NCBI RefSeq assembly: GCF_028687635.1
Contig: NZ_JAQTZS010000006.1
Coordinates: 1 to 64,000, forward strand
Direction of reading: 5' to 3'
Source of the DNA: Malikia sp.
Lineage (GTDB): Bacteria; Pseudomonadota; Gammaproteobacteria; Burkholderiales; Burkholderiaceae_C
DNA: 64,000 nt
The notes below the pieces were generated by a model. That model saw only the letters and a program-made list of their open reading frames with translations, was not told where the DNA came from and searched no databases. Positions within the stretch are counted from its first letter, which is position 1. Every line of letters starts with the position of its first letter. The position numbers were made by a program, and so were the translations under genes. Positions 39,982-52,903 of the stretch are shown here, one piece after another.

Positions 39982-41388
39982 TCACCAGCGCGTGCGCACC
40001 GTGTAGTCCAGCTGTGCCGAGCCGCCAGCCGGCACGGCCACGGACCAGGACGCGGCATGCGCCGAGTCCTTGCGGCTGTGCTGGCTTTCCTGCACGATCT
40101 CCCAGTCGCCCGGCAGGGTTTCCAGCACCCGGATCGTGACCGCCTCGTTGCGGGCGTTGTGCAAGCTCAGGCGCCAGCTGCTCTCGCTGCTGCGCTCGCC
40201 CAGCTGGCGAAACGCCGTTTGCCGACGCTCGGCCGACAGATCGAAGGCCGTGCCCAGTCTGAGCCTGATGGTCTGGTCGCGGGCGGTGTGCGCGATCCGG
40301 TCCTCGCCGATGAACTGCGTCGCGCCCTCGCGGTCAGGGCCGTAGACCCGGACCACGCCGGCTGGCAGCGGCTGGCCCAGCTGAGCGCCCCGGTTGTCGA
40401 ATTCCAGGTAGACCGAGGGCTTGAGCTGCTGTGCCGGCTGATCCTGTCGTTCGAGCTGGAACGGCTCGGCGCTGGCGAGCAGGTACTCGCGCCGCACCGG
40501 CACGGCGGCTGCCGTGAGCAGGGCCAGCTGCCGGGTCTGCTGGTCCGCGATCGTGACCGGACGCTCGAAGCGGTAGAGGTGGTAGTCCAGCAGCGTCTCC
40601 TCGGTCGGCTCCGCGCTGGCGCGCAGCACGGCGGCGGGCGCCATGCGCTCGCTGGCCATGAAGCGGTCCTGCACCCGGTTGGGCGAGCCGGCGACCAGCT
40701 GCAGGCTGGCATCCGGGTAATCGGTGCCACTGCGGTTGGCCAGCGTGATCCAGCCCGAGAGGTCCAGGCTGCGGCCATCGGCCGAGAGCCGGGCCACATA
40801 GTCGGTCTTCCAGGACAGGCCGCCGGTCTGGTAGGCGAGCTCGAACGTCTGCGGGCCAGTCGCCGCTTCGAGCAGCACCGACAGGGTGGGGCCCGGTTGC
40901 AGTCCGGGCGGCAGGCGGTCGAAGACGATGCGACCCGGGTAGTGGGTTTCGATCCGGTCGGCAAAGCGCAGCACCGCTGCGTTGCCGGCGGCCAGCAGGG
41001 TGGCCCGCTCGCTCCGGTCCTCGCCCGTGACCGGATGCTCGCGCAGCACGGTGACCTCGCGACCGACATGCTGCTGCAACAGCGTCTGCGGTGTCAGGAC
41101 CCTGGCCTCGAAGTCCTGCTCCAGCAGCTTGAACGCGCCGCTGCCGAGCGGGCGCAGCATGACGGTCTCGGGGCGTAGCAGGACCGGTACCTGGCCCAGG
41201 TTCACGCGCACCTGACCGCCCGGCAGCCTGAGCTGGCGCCGCTCCCTGACCAGGGCCAGGTCGCCGGAGTAAAGCGTCAGTGAGAGGGCCTCAGCTCCCG
41301 AGGCATCCACGCTCGCCTCCCGGCTGCCTTGAGCCTGCGCCGCAGTCGCCATGGTCAGTGCCGCCGCGATGCCCAGCATGATTTTCAT
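39982..41388 (-). CDS. DUF4139 domain-containing secreted protein
   Basis: 468 residues, signal peptide 1-19. The DUF4139 region (about 190-465) shows FELAYQTGGLSWKTDYVARL, LSGWITLANRSGTDYPDASL, and the ending YTVRTRW typical of this family. The N-terminal part SLTLYSGDLALVRERRQL fits the family's preceding domain. Periplasmic or surface; biochemical role unknown. Confidence 0.88.
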   Translation of the reverse strand: MKIMLGIAAALTMATAAQAQGSREASVDASGAEALSLTLYSGDLALVRERRQLRLPGGQVRVNLGQVPVLLRPETVMLRPLGSGAFKLLEQDFEARVLTPQTLLQQHVGREVTVLREHPVTGEDRSERATLLAAGNAAVLRFADRIETHYPGRIVFDRLPPGLQPGPTLSVLLEAATGPQTFELAYQTGGLSWKTDYVARLSADGRSLDLSGWITLANRSGTDYPDASLQLVAGSPNRVQDRFMASERMAPAAVLRASAEPTEETLLDYHLYRFERPVTIADQQTRQLALLTAAAVPVRREYLLASAEPFQLERQDQPAQQLKPSVYLEFDNRGAQLGQPLPAGVVRVYGPDREGATQFIGEDRIAHTARDQTIRLRLGTAFDLSAERRQTAFRQLGERSSESSWRLSLHNARNEAVTIRVLETLPGDWEIVQESQHSRKDSAHAASWSVAVPAGGSAQLDYTVRTRW

Positions 41389-41452
41389 GTCCGCCTCCCC
41401 CGAATGGTCGATCCGGAGACCAGCTTAGCTGAAGCTGGCGGCGCGGCAAAGC

Positions 41453-41489
41453 AAAACGGCCTGCAATCCGGAAGATCGCAGGCTGTTGT
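41453..41489 (-). terminator. Terminator of tRNA-Pro copy A
   Basis: On the minus strand: ACAGCCTGCGATC, loop TTCCG, GATTGCAGGCCGT, then TTTTG. Confidence 0.8.
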
Positions 41490-41494
41490 CTGTA

Positions 41495-41571
41495 TGGTCG
41501 GCGTGGTGGGATTCGAACTCACGACCCCTTGCACCCCATGCAAGTGCGCTACCAGGCTGCGCTACACGCCG
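41495..41571 (-). tRNA. tRNA-Pro (anticodon GGG), copy A
   Basis: 77 nt with encoded CCA. Acceptor CGGCGTG/CACGCCG; anticodon stem CTTGC/GCAAG with loop ATGGGGT (GGG); D-arm AGCGCAGCCTGGTAGCGC; T-arm GTGAGTTCGAATCCCAC. Identical to copy B. Confidence 0.97.
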
Positions 41572-41581
41572 AAGCCTCGCA

Positions 41582-42037
41582 TTATAGCTTGGCCAGTTCC
41601 CGGTTCAGCAAGCGTTTGGCTGAATTGCGCACGATCAGCTGCTGCAGCCCGGAGGCCTGGTCGAACAAGGCTTGGCCTTGTTCGTGACAGGACTGGGCGT
41701 ATGGCTTGAGTCGTTGTTCCGCCCAGCTGGCGACCTTGGACTTGGCGGCGTGGAGCAAGGTCTTGCTTTCATCGCCGGACAAGCCGTCGAGGTAGGCTTG
41801 GCCGGTATGGGCGAACGCGCTCTCGAGGCGGAGTTGCCACTGTTTTTGTTCCTGGGGCGTCGGGTTGGCGTGCAGGTCGGACTTGACCTCGCGTTCCAGC
41901 GCCGCGACACAAAGCGCGACTTCCGAGAAGCGTGACGCCATGGGGGCAGATGGCATGCCGGTTTGGCCGGCCTGCGCGCCTGTGCTGACCAGCAAGAGGG
42001 CCAGCATCAGCGGACGAATGGGTCGTTTGGGGCTCAT
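41582..42037 (-). CDS. Small secreted protein between the two tRNA-Pro genes
   Basis: 151 residues. Signal peptide 1-23 (PIRPLMLALLLVSTGAQA-GQ). The mature part is helical and charged (ALEREVKSDLHANPTPQEQK, SKVASWAEQRLKPYAQSCHE). Two Cys, about 75 residues apart. The gene stands alone inside the duplicated tRNA-Pro unit; no family recognised. The start puts the signal peptide at residue 1; the open frame upstream passes through the tRNA and is not real. Confidence 0.6.
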   Translation of the reverse strand: MSPKRPIRPLMLALLLVSTGAQAGQTGMPSAPMASRFSEVALCVAALEREVKSDLHANPTPQEQKQWQLRLESAFAHTGQAYLDGLSGDESKTLLHAAKSKVASWAEQRLKPYAQSCHEQGQALFDQASGLQQLIVRNSAKRLLNRELAKL

Positions 42038-42102
42038 GGTTCTTTGAACATCCAAGTATGAGGCATGTTGGATGCCTTTGCTGGAGTCTGCGGCGCCAAA
42101 GC

Positions 42103-42139
42103 AAAACGGCCCGCAATCCAGAAGATTGCAGGCCGTTGT
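42103..42139 (-). terminator. Terminator of tRNA-Pro copy B
   Basis: On the minus strand: ACGGCCTGCAATC, loop TTCTG, GATTGCGGGCCGT, then TTTTG. Confidence 0.8.
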
Positions 42140-42144
42140 CTGTA

Positions 42145-42221
42145 TGGTCGGCGTGGTGGGATTCGAACTCACGACCCCTTGCACCCCATGCAAGTGCGCT
42201 ACCAGGCTGCGCTACACGCCG
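42145..42221 (-). tRNA. tRNA-Pro (anticodon GGG), copy B
   Basis: 77 nt, identical to copy A. It follows merR by 36 bp, the usual arrangement in related bacteria, so copy B is probably the original. Confidence 0.97.
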
Positions 42222-42257
42222 AAGACTCGTATTTTAGGCACAAAAATCGGTTTTTCG

Positions 42258-42602
42258 CTAGCCAGCCAGAATTTTTCTGATGTCGAGCAGTTCTTTCCGC
42301 ACCTTGGCCCAGTCGGGGCCGGCGGGTCTGGCATCCGCCGTGACCTCCTGCGGATTCAGCAGGCGGTTGCGCGCACCGGCGATGGTGTAGCCCTGCTCGT
42401 GCAGCAGTTCGCGGATGCGGCGCACCATCAGCACCTCGTGGTGCTGGTAGTAGCGTCGGTTGCCGTTGCGCTTCATGGGCTTGAGCTGGGTGAATTCCTG
42501 TTCCCAGTGGCGCAATACATGAGGCTTGAGCGCGCAGAGCTCGGCCACCTCGCCGATGGTGAAGTAGCGCTTGGCGGGAATGGGCGGCAGTGCGTCGCTC
42601 AT
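42258..42602 (-). CDS. MerR-family transcriptional regulator
   Basis: 114 residues. N-terminal winged helix-turn-helix KRYFTIGEVAELCALKPHVL, RHWEQEFTQLKPMKRNGNRR and YYQHHEVLMVRRIRELLHEQ. The short C-terminal helix lacks the Cys of metal sensors. This type lies next to tRNA-Pro, often after ihfA; here transaldolase precedes it by 3 bp. Targets unknown. Confidence 0.92.
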   Translation of the reverse strand: MSDALPPIPAKRYFTIGEVAELCALKPHVLRHWEQEFTQLKPMKRNGNRRYYQHHEVLMVRRIRELLHEQGYTIAGARNRLLNPQEVTADARPAGPDWAKVRKELLDIRKILAG

Positions 42603-42605
42603 GGG

Positions 42606-43553
42606 TCACGCGGCCCGGATCAGGGTTTCGAGCTTGACGGCATCGGCACAGAAGGCACGGATGCCCTCGGCCAGTTTCTCGGTACCCATGGCGTCCTCGT
42701 TGAGCGCGAGGCGGAAGGCGGACTCGTCGTACCGAGCGAAGTGCAGCTCCAGCGCGCGGGCGGCCTCGGGGTCGAGCGCGCGCGCCAGCGGCGCCTCGCT
42801 CGCCGCCAGCTGGGCCAGCAGCTCCGGGCTGATGGTCAGCAGGTCGCAGCCCGCCAGCGCCTGGATCTGGCCGACGTTGCGAAAGCTCGCGCCCATGACC
42901 TCGGTCGCGATGCCGAAATGCTTGTAGAACTGGTAGATCTGGCGCACCGACTTGACACCGGGGTCGTTGGCGCCAGACATCGCGGCCTCGTCCCACGACG
43001 CGCCGGCCTGCTTCTTGTACCAGTCGTAGATGCGCCCGACGAAGGGCGAGATCAGCCGCACCTTGGCGTGGCCGCAGGCCACCGCCTGGCAGAACGAGAA
43101 CAGCAGCGTGAGGTTGGTGTGGATGCCGCGCTGCTCCAGCTGTTCGGCCGCCTGGATGCCTTCCCAGGTCGCGGCGATCTTGATCAGCACGCGGTCGGTC
43201 GGCACGCCCGCGGCCTGGTAGAGCTCGATCAGGCGCTCGGCGCGCGCGACGGTGGCCGAGCTGTCGAAACTCAGGCGCGCGTCGACCTCGGTCGAGACGC
43301 GACCGGGCACGCGCTGCAGGATCTCGCAGCCAAAACGCACCAGCAGCCGGTCGACGATCTCGTCGAGCGGGCGCTCGCGAAAGCGCGCGACGGTGTCGGC
43401 CAGCAGGTGGGCGTACTCGGCCTTTTGCACCGACTTGAGGATCAGCGAGGGGTTGGTGGTGGCATCGCGCGGCTGGAACTGCTCCAGTTGCAGGAAATCG
43501 CCGGTGTCCGCGACCACGGTGGTGTATCGTTTGAGTGCGTCGAGCTGGGTCAT
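42606..43553 (-). CDS. tal: Transaldolase
   Basis: 315 residues, E. coli TalB-like length. Signature [14 protein letters not shown] at about 30; catalytic Lys in [12 protein letters not shown] at about 130; [20 protein letters not shown] and [13 protein letters not shown] follow. Transfers dihydroxyacetone units between sugar phosphates in the pentose phosphate pathway. Coupled to merR (3-bp gap). Confidence 0.97.
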   Translation of the reverse strand: MTQLDALKRYTTVVADTGDFLQLEQFQPRDATTNPSLILKSVQKAEYAHLLADTVARFRERPLDEIVDRLLVRFGCEILQRVPGRVSTEVDARLSFDSSATVARAERLIELYQAAGVPTDRVLIKIAATWEGIQAAEQLEQRGIHTNLTLLFSFCQAVACGHAKVRLISPFVGRIYDWYKKQAGASWDEAAMSGANDPGVKSVRQIYQFYKHFGIATEVMGASFRNVGQIQALAGCDLLTISPELLAQLAASEAPLARALDPEAARALELHFARYDESAFRLALNEDAMGTEKLAEGIRAFCADAVKLETLIRAA

Positions 43554-43607
43554 CCCTCCATGTTAGCCCAAGCGCGCCGCGAAAAATTGTCAGACTGAAG
43601 GAAGCCG

Positions 43608-44134
43608 ATGATGGAGACCCGTTCACCGTCCGAACACCAGCCGCGCCTGATGCGCGCGATCGGGGCTTTGCTGCGGGGGCAGCGGGTGGCGGCGCTGGCC
43701 ACGCTGGAGGCCGATGGTTCGCCGTTCGTGTCGATGGTGCCGTTCGCCACCGAGCCGGAGCAGGCTTGCCTGGTCTTGCATGTCAGCGCGCTGGCGCAGC
43801 ACACCGGCAACATGGCGCGTGATCCACGTATTTCCTTGCTGGTCATGCAGGCCGAGCAGGCGGATCAGCCGGTGCACGCGTTGCCGCGCCTGAGCCTGTT
43901 GGGGCGCGCCGGCACGCCGGAGCCGGGCGGCGCGTCCTGGGCCGCCTGCCGCGTGGCCTATCTGGCGCGCTTCCCGGAGGCCGAGCCGATGACGCGGCTG
44001 GGCGACTTCCGCTTCGTCGCCATCGAGCTGTCGGGTGCGCGCCAGATCGCGGGCTTCGGTGCGGCACGCTCGGTCGATGCCGATGAACTGCGCCGCATCC
44101 TGGCACTCAGCGCCGAGCGCCCGCCGCGATCAGC

Positions 44135-44153
<19 letters not shown>
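43608..44153 (+). CDS. Pyridoxamine-phosphate-oxidase-fold (HugZ-like) protein
   Basis: 181 residues. Split-barrel flavin-binding domain: ALLRGQRVAALATLEADGSP, FVSMVPFATEPEQACLVLHV, SALAQHTGNMARDPRISLLV, and RLGDFRFVAIELSGARQIAGF. Proteins of this type bind FMN or haem (HugZ, haem use). The HugZ C-terminal haem-binding extension is absent. Its last 19 bp overlap the convergent hybrid kinase gene. Confidence 0.88.
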
Positions 44154-47989
<3,836 letters not shown>

Positions 47990-48157
47990 TGGGCCGCAGA
48001 TGCAGTGGCTGGGGTGTACGCGCCGACATCGAGCATAGAAGCGACTGCTGGCATTACGGCTTTACCTCATGACTATGGCATGTTCATGACATGTGCATAG
48101 ATGGAGCAGATTTGCGTTTTTACGCTTTATTGCGACTTTGAAGACGCATCCGCCAAT

Positions 48158-48163
48158 TATAAT
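48158..48163 (+). promoter_or_regulatory. Candidate -10 of the chemotaxis operon
   Basis: TATAAT 39 bp before the first cheY start; -35 not clear (TTGAAG at 48138 is 14 bp away). I saw no sigma-28-type promoter. Confidence 0.4.
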
Positions 48164-48201
48164 CCAGCCAGTTCTGTAAATCTAATATGGTGGGTTTTGC
48201 C

Positions 48202-48579
48202 ATGTCCAAATTGATTCTCATTGTGGATGATTCCCCCACGGTGATCCTGAGCCTCAAGTCCAACCTGACCCTCAATGGCTACCAGGTGGAAACGGCGGCC
48301 GACGGCGCGGCGGCCCTGAGCCGCCTCCAGGCCGGGCTGCGTCCGGCCCTGATCATCACCGACTTCAACATGCCGAAGATGAACGGTGGTGAACTGGTGC
48401 GCGCCGTCAAGGCCATGCCGACTCTGAGGTTCACCCCGATCCTGATGCTGACCACCGAAAGCGACCCGAAAAAGCGCGACGAAGGCAAGAAGATGGGGAT
48501 CACGGGCTGGATGCTCAAACCGGCTTCCGGTCCTGATCTGATCAAGGTGATTTCCCAGATATTGCCGGCTGGACGTTGA
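48202..48579 (+). CDS. cheY: CheY-like single-domain response regulator (1)
   Basis: 125 residues, receiver only. LILIVDDSPTVILSLKSNL with the acidic pair, phospho-Asp in ALIITDFNMPKMNGGEL, Thr in ILMLTTESD and Lys in WMLKPAS: complete. In a chemotaxis cluster it should carry the signal to the motor or act as a phosphate sink. Start 48202 rather than 48187 (MVGFA extension) since it begins directly at the domain. First gene of the long operon. Confidence 0.93.
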   Translation: MSKLILIVDDSPTVILSLKSNLTLNGYQVETAADGAAALSRLQAGLRPALIITDFNMPKMNGGELVRAVKAMPTLRFTPILMLTTESDPKKRDEGKKMGITGWMLKPASGPDLIKVISQILPAGR

Positions 48580-48656
48580 ATCCGCATCGGCAGATGGTCT
48601 TCCTTGCCGCTCGAATCTTGAACTTTCAATCTTGAATCCAGGGACGTAGAGAGATC

Positions 48657-49025
48657 ATGTCAAAGAAAATCCTGACGATCGATGACCAGGGCGATATCCG
48701 CCGCCTGATCCGCATGGCGCTGGAGTTCGACGGCCGCCACGAGGTGGTCGAGGCCATGGACGCCGACGAGGGCCTGCTGGTGGCTCGCCGCGAAAAGCCC
48801 AACCTGATCCTGCTCGATCTGAACATGCCGCGCGTCAACGGCATCGAGATGTGCCAGCGCCTGTCCCGTGATCCGCAGCTGTCGGAGATTCCCGTGATCC
48901 TGCTGACCGGCAGCAACGACCCCGAGCTGCGGCGCCAGGGCCAGGCGGCCGGTGCCCGGGTCTTCCTGACCAAGCCGTTCAACCCCATGCAGTTGCTGGA
49001 CTTGATTGACGACCATGCCAATTGA
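48657..49025 (+). CDS. CheY/PilG-like single-domain response regulator (2)
   Basis: 122 residues. ILTIDDQGDIRRLIRMAL, phospho-Asp in LILLDLNMPRVNGIEMC, Thr in VILLTGSNDPE and Lys in FLTKPFNP: complete receiver. Different enough from the first CheY to have a separate partner. Overlaps the following MCP-like gene by 11 bp. Confidence 0.92.
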   Translation: MSKKILTIDDQGDIRRLIRMALEFDGRHEVVEAMDADEGLLVARREKPNLILLDLNMPRVNGIEMCQRLSRDPQLSEIPVILLTGSNDPELRRQGQAAGARVFLTKPFNPMQLLDLIDDHAN

Positions 49026-50331
49026 CGCCGCTACCCCACCGATGCAGGGGCGCTCCATGTCCAAGCCCGGCAGCGGCCCGACCGCCAGTCCGCCGGTCGA
49101 TGCCAGCGGGCTGGCGGGCCTGCAGCTGGCGGGGCCGGTGCTGGTCTCGTCGCTGCTCGCGCTCGGGCTGGTGGGTGCGCTGGTCGCGCTGCTGGGCTTC
49201 GCCGAGGTGCCGTGGCGCTGGGTGCTGTCCATCGCCTTGCTGACGGAGCTGCTGCTGCTCGGGGGGCTGTGGGGCTTTTCGGTCTTGCAGCCGCGCCTGC
49301 GACGCTTTCCGTGGCTGGTGATGGAACGCCGCCTGCCGGTGGCGCGGGCGGCGACCGAGGTGCGCGACGCCGGTCCCTACCTGGAGCTGCTCACGAGCCA
49401 GCTGCAAGGCGCGCTGCAGGACGCCGAAAAGGACGTGACCGCCATCGTCGAGTCGCTGAACCGGATGAACGAGGTGTCGCAGGAGGAGCTCGCGCGCATC
49501 GAGGCCTCCAAGCACAACGGGGCCGAGCTGCTGGAGGTGGTGCATGAGAAGATGCAACTCGACCAGCAACTCGGCATGATTCTCGAGATGTTCGTGCAAA
49601 AGCTGCAGCAGGACGTGGCCGACAACCTCGGGCGCGTGCAGCGGCTGCAGGAGGTCAAGGCCCTCGAACCGATGGTGGACGTGATTGCCACCGTGGCGCG
49701 GCAGATCAATTTCCTGTCGATCAATGCGGCGGTGGAAGCGGCCCGCGCCGGGCACAGTGGCAATGGCTTCGCCGTGGTGGCCGCCGAGATCCGCAGCCTC
49801 TCGACCAAGACGGCCGCGACCGTGAAGGACATCTCGGCCCGGATCCATGCCGCCACCGAAGGGGTGGACAAGGAGCTTGAGGTGGCCAGCAACAGCGCCC
49901 ACCGCAACTCGGCCGTGGCCAACATGCACAAGGTGCTGGCCGACATCTACGACATGCAGCGGCGCTTCAACGATGCCGCCAACAAGAACGACATGGAGCA
50001 TGTGTTCGGTTCGTTGGGCCAGGGCCACCGTGCGCTGGTGGAGTTGATGACCCAGGCCTTGGGCAACATGCAGTTCTACGATGTGATGCGCCAGCGCGTG
50101 GACCATGTGCAAGGCGCGATCCATGAGCTCAACACCCACCTGCAGCAACTCGCCACCCTGATGCAGACCCCAGACGGCTCCTTGAGCGACGGCGAGCGCC
50201 TGCAAGACCTGCTGGCGGCGCAGACCGACCGCTATGTGATGCACAGCCAGATCAATACGCACAACATGAGCGTGGGTGGATCCGCCTCTGTGCCCGTAGC
50301 AGCGGCAGTACCGAGCATCGAGCTGTTTTGA
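49015..50331 (+). CDS. Atypical methyl-accepting chemotaxis-type protein without sensor domain
   Basis: 438 residues. Two close membrane segments at about 35-62 and 68-88 with hardly any periplasmic loop, so it cannot sense external ligands by a normal domain. A long coiled coil follows and a signalling tip with INFLSINAAVEAARAGHSGN then GFAVVAAEIRSLS, matching the CheA/CheW-contact hairpin. No HAMP domain and no clear methylation heptads. It might sense membrane or internal state, or act as a scaffold. ATG 49015 overlaps the preceding gene; 49057 is possible. Confidence 0.85.
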   Translation: MPIDAATPPMQGRSMSKPGSGPTASPPVDASGLAGLQLAGPVLVSSLLALGLVGALVALLGFAEVPWRWVLSIALLTELLLLGGLWGFSVLQPRLRRFPWLVMERRLPVARAATEVRDAGPYLELLTSQLQGALQDAEKDVTAIVESLNRMNEVSQEELARIEASKHNGAELLEVVHEKMQLDQQLGMILEMFVQKLQQDVADNLGRVQRLQEVKALEPMVDVIATVARQINFLSINAAVEAARAGHSGNGFAVVAAEIRSLSTKTAATVKDISARIHAATEGVDKELEVASNSAHRNSAVANMHKVLADIYDMQRRFNDAANKNDMEHVFGSLGQGHRALVELMTQALGNMQFYDVMRQRVDHVQGAIHELNTHLQQLATLMQTPDGSLSDGERLQDLLAAQTDRYVMHSQINTHNMSVGGSASVPVAAAVPSIELF

Positions 50332-50379
50332 TCGCCGGCGCAACGGGCCATTCTTCCCTTCTCACTTTCGACGCCACGC

Positions 50380-50664
50380 ATGGAACCCACCACCGCCGAC
50401 TTCGTCCTGCCCGCCGAGCTCACGATCTACGAGGCCGCGGCACTCAAGCCCGGCTTGGTGGCGCCGGGCCCCGTCATGCGTGACCGGGTGCTGGACGCTT
50501 CGGCCGTCGAGCGCGTGGACCTGGCCGGTCTGCAGGTGCTGCTGCTCGCGCAGCGCGAGTGCGCGGCCGCTGGTCACGCCCTGGTGCTCAAGCACCCCAG
50601 TGCCGCCTTGTCCGAGGTGCTGGCGCTGCTGGGCCTGGGCGCGTTTTTCACCCTAGAGTCCTGA
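50380..50664 (+). CDS. STAS-domain protein (1)
   Basis: 94 residues. STAS fold of the SpoIIAA/MlaB type: RDRVLDASAVERVDLAGLQV, LLLAQRECAAAGHALVLKHP, EVLALLGLGAFF. The Ser phosphorylated in SpoIIAA (DSSG) is replaced (VDLAG). Found next to cheA here; partner unknown. A paralogue lies at 55151 in the same operon. Confidence 0.85.
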   Translation: MEPTTADFVLPAELTIYEAAALKPGLVAPGPVMRDRVLDASAVERVDLAGLQVLLLAQRECAAAGHALVLKHPSAALSEVLALLGLGAFFTLES

Positions 50665-50682
50665 ATCGAACGGCAGCCCCTG

Positions 50683-52866
50683 ATGGAAACCTTGAAAGAC
50701 GTTTTTCTGCTTGAGGCGCGCGACCAGCTTGAAGCCCTGGAGACCACGCTGCTGGCGCTGGAGCGCGATCCTGGCGACGAGACCCAGATCCACGGTGCCT
50801 TTCGCGCGGCGCACACCATCAAGGGCTCCTCCAGCATGGCCGAGGCCATGGGCATTACCGCGTTCACCCACAACGTGGAAAACGTGCTGCAGCGCATGCG
50901 CGACGGCGAGCTGGTGGTGGAGTCGGAGCTGGTCAGCGCGCTGCTGGGCTGCGCCGACCATATCCGCGTGCTGCTCGATTTCTTTGCCCGTGATGCCGAC
51001 ATCGATGAGCCGACCCGCTCCCAGGGGCAGGTCCTGCTGGCGCGGCTCAAGCCCTGGCTGGAGCCGGCGTCAGTGCCCCGGCAGATCCCGCTCGTCGCAT
51101 CGCCGTCGAGCGCCAGCGGCCGGGGTGGCGAGGAGTGCCTGGGCAGCGATGCCTGGCATATCTCCTTGCGCTTGGGGCAGGAAATCTTTCAGCGCGGCGT
51201 CGAGCCGATCGGCCTGATCCGCTACCTGGCCGGGCTCGGCGAGCTGGTGCGGGTGTTGCCCATCACCGATGCGCTGCCAGCGCCCGAGCAGATGGACGCC
51301 GAGCTGTGCTACCTCGGCTTCGAGATGGCTTTTCGCGGTGCCGTGGTCCGCGCCGATATCGAGGACGCCTTTGCCTTCCTGCAGGGGGAATGCGTGCTGC
51401 ATATCCTGCCGCCGCACAGCCCCTTGGCCGAGCTGGGGCGGGTGCTGCAGGTCCAGGCCCCAGGCCGCGAGGTGGAATTGGCGCAGCAGTTGCGCCAGGT
51501 CGACATGCTCGACCTGGATGACGAGGCGCTGCTGATCGACTGGCTCGCGGGCCAGCAGTCTGAGGACGCCGCGCCCGTGCCCGTGCCCGTGCCTCAGGCA
51601 GAGACTGACGAGCTGGCCGCGCCCGCTGCCGTGGCATCGGATGCGGTCGCGCCACGACGAGCGCAGCCAGGTCAACCCAGCGTGCCCGCGCATGCCCAGT
51701 TGCGCGTGGACGCGGACAAGCTCGACCGGCTGGTCGACCTGGTGGGTGAGCTGGTGATCGCCGGCGCCGCCGCCTCGGTGATCGCCGCGCGGGTCGGACG
51801 GGAAGACCTCAACGAGGCCTTGTCGGTGCTGTCGGGCCTGATCGAGGACATGCGTGACTCCGCCATGCAGATGCGCATGGTCCAGATCGGCGCCACCTTC
51901 AACCGCTTCCAGCGCGTGGTGCGCGACGTGTCGCGGGAGCTGGGCAAGGAGATCGAGCTGCTCACCGAGGGCGGCGAGACCGAGCTCGACAAGTCGGTGG
52001 TCGAGAAGATCGGCGACCCGCTGATGCATCTGGTGCGCAACAGCATGGATCATGGCATCGAGTCGGCCGAGCTGCGCCTGGCACGCGGCAAGCCGGCGCG
52101 TGGCCGCCTGACGCTCCGTGCCCAGCACGAGGCGGGCAGCATCCTGATCCAGATCCGTGACGACGGCGGCGGTCTCGACACCGAAAGAATCCTGGCCAAG
52201 GCGGTCGAGCGCAAGCTGGTGCAGCCCAAGCAGACCCTGACCGAGGCCGAGATCCACCAGCTCATCTTCGAGCCCGGCTTCTCCACCGCCGAGCAGGTGA
52301 CCGAACTGTCCGGGCGCGGCGTGGGCATGGACGTGGTACGCCGCAACATCCAGGCGCTGCGTGGCAGCGTGACCGTCGAGAGCCGGCCGGGTCAGGGCTG
52401 TGCCTTCACCATCCGGCTGCCGCTGACGCTGGCCATCATCGACGGTTTCCGGGTCGGCATCGGCGACTCCCATTTCGTGATTCCGCTCGACATGGTGGCC
52501 GAGTGCATCCAGCACGACCGCCAGGCGCGCTCATGCGACTACATCAACCTGCGTGGCAAGCTGCTGCCCTTCGTGCGCTTGCGCGAACTGTTCGGCGACG
52601 AGGGCGATAGCGCCGTGTCCGATGTGGCGGAAAACCTGGTCGTGGTCAAGCACGGCGGCCAGCAGGTCGGCATCGTGGTCGAAAAGCTCTATGGCGAGAT
52701 GCAGGCCGTCATCAAGCCGCTGGGCGTGATGTTCCAGGGCATCAAGGGGCTGGCCGGTTGCACCCTGCTGGGGACTGGCGAGATCGCGGTCATCCTGGAC
52801 ATACCTTCCCTGATTGCCCAGCTCATGCGCAGTTCTGTCAACCATGCCGCTGCCGTTCTGGAATGA
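50683..52866 (+). CDS. cheA: Chemotaxis histidine kinase CheA-1 (complete)
   Basis: 727 residues. Hpt domain with His44 (RAAHTIKGSSSMAEA); a middle region at about 145-275 (IFQRGVEPIGLIRYLAGLGE, DAELCYLGFEMAF) of the type found in many proteobacterial CheA proteins; dimerisation helices from LRVDADKLDRLVDLVGELVI; HATPase with N-box HLVRNSMDHGIES, G1 DDGGGLDTERI, ATP-lid GFSTAEQVTELSGRGVGMDV (G2), and a CheW-like C-domain. All kinase motifs are intact. Autophosphorylates in response to MCPs and passes phosphate to CheY/CheB. Confidence 0.97.
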   Translation: METLKDVFLLEARDQLEALETTLLALERDPGDETQIHGAFRAAHTIKGSSSMAEAMGITAFTHNVENVLQRMRDGELVVESELVSALLGCADHIRVLLDFFARDADIDEPTRSQGQVLLARLKPWLEPASVPRQIPLVASPSSASGRGGEECLGSDAWHISLRLGQEIFQRGVEPIGLIRYLAGLGELVRVLPITDALPAPEQMDAELCYLGFEMAFRGAVVRADIEDAFAFLQGECVLHILPPHSPLAELGRVLQVQAPGREVELAQQLRQVDMLDLDDEALLIDWLAGQQSEDAAPVPVPVPQAETDELAAPAAVASDAVAPRRAQPGQPSVPAHAQLRVDADKLDRLVDLVGELVIAGAAASVIAARVGREDLNEALSVLSGLIEDMRDSAMQMRMVQIGATFNRFQRVVRDVSRELGKEIELLTEGGETELDKSVVEKIGDPLMHLVRNSMDHGIESAELRLARGKPARGRLTLRAQHEAGSILIQIRDDGGGLDTERILAKAVERKLVQPKQTLTEAEIHQLIFEPGFSTAEQVTELSGRGVGMDVVRRNIQALRGSVTVESRPGQGCAFTIRLPLTLAIIDGFRVGIGDSHFVIPLDMVAECIQHDRQARSCDYINLRGKLLPFVRLRELFGDEGDSAVSDVAENLVVVKHGGQQVGIVVEKLYGEMQAVIKPLGVMFQGIKGLAGCTLLGTGEIAVILDIPSLIAQLMRSSVNHAAAVLE

Positions 52867-52903
52867 AGGCGGATTTTCACTTGTTCATTGGTTTTGGAAG
52901 TAA

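Larger units (their letters stand above)
41447..41586. repeat. Duplicated tRNA-Pro block, copy A
   Basis: About 135-140 bp including terminator, tRNA-Pro and a few flanking bases. Copy B is 650 bp to the right (42097-42236). The tRNA parts are identical; the terminators differ at several positions. Confidence 0.85.
42097..42236. repeat. Duplicated tRNA-Pro block, copy B
   Basis: See copy A at 41447. Offset exactly 650 bp. Confidence 0.85.
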
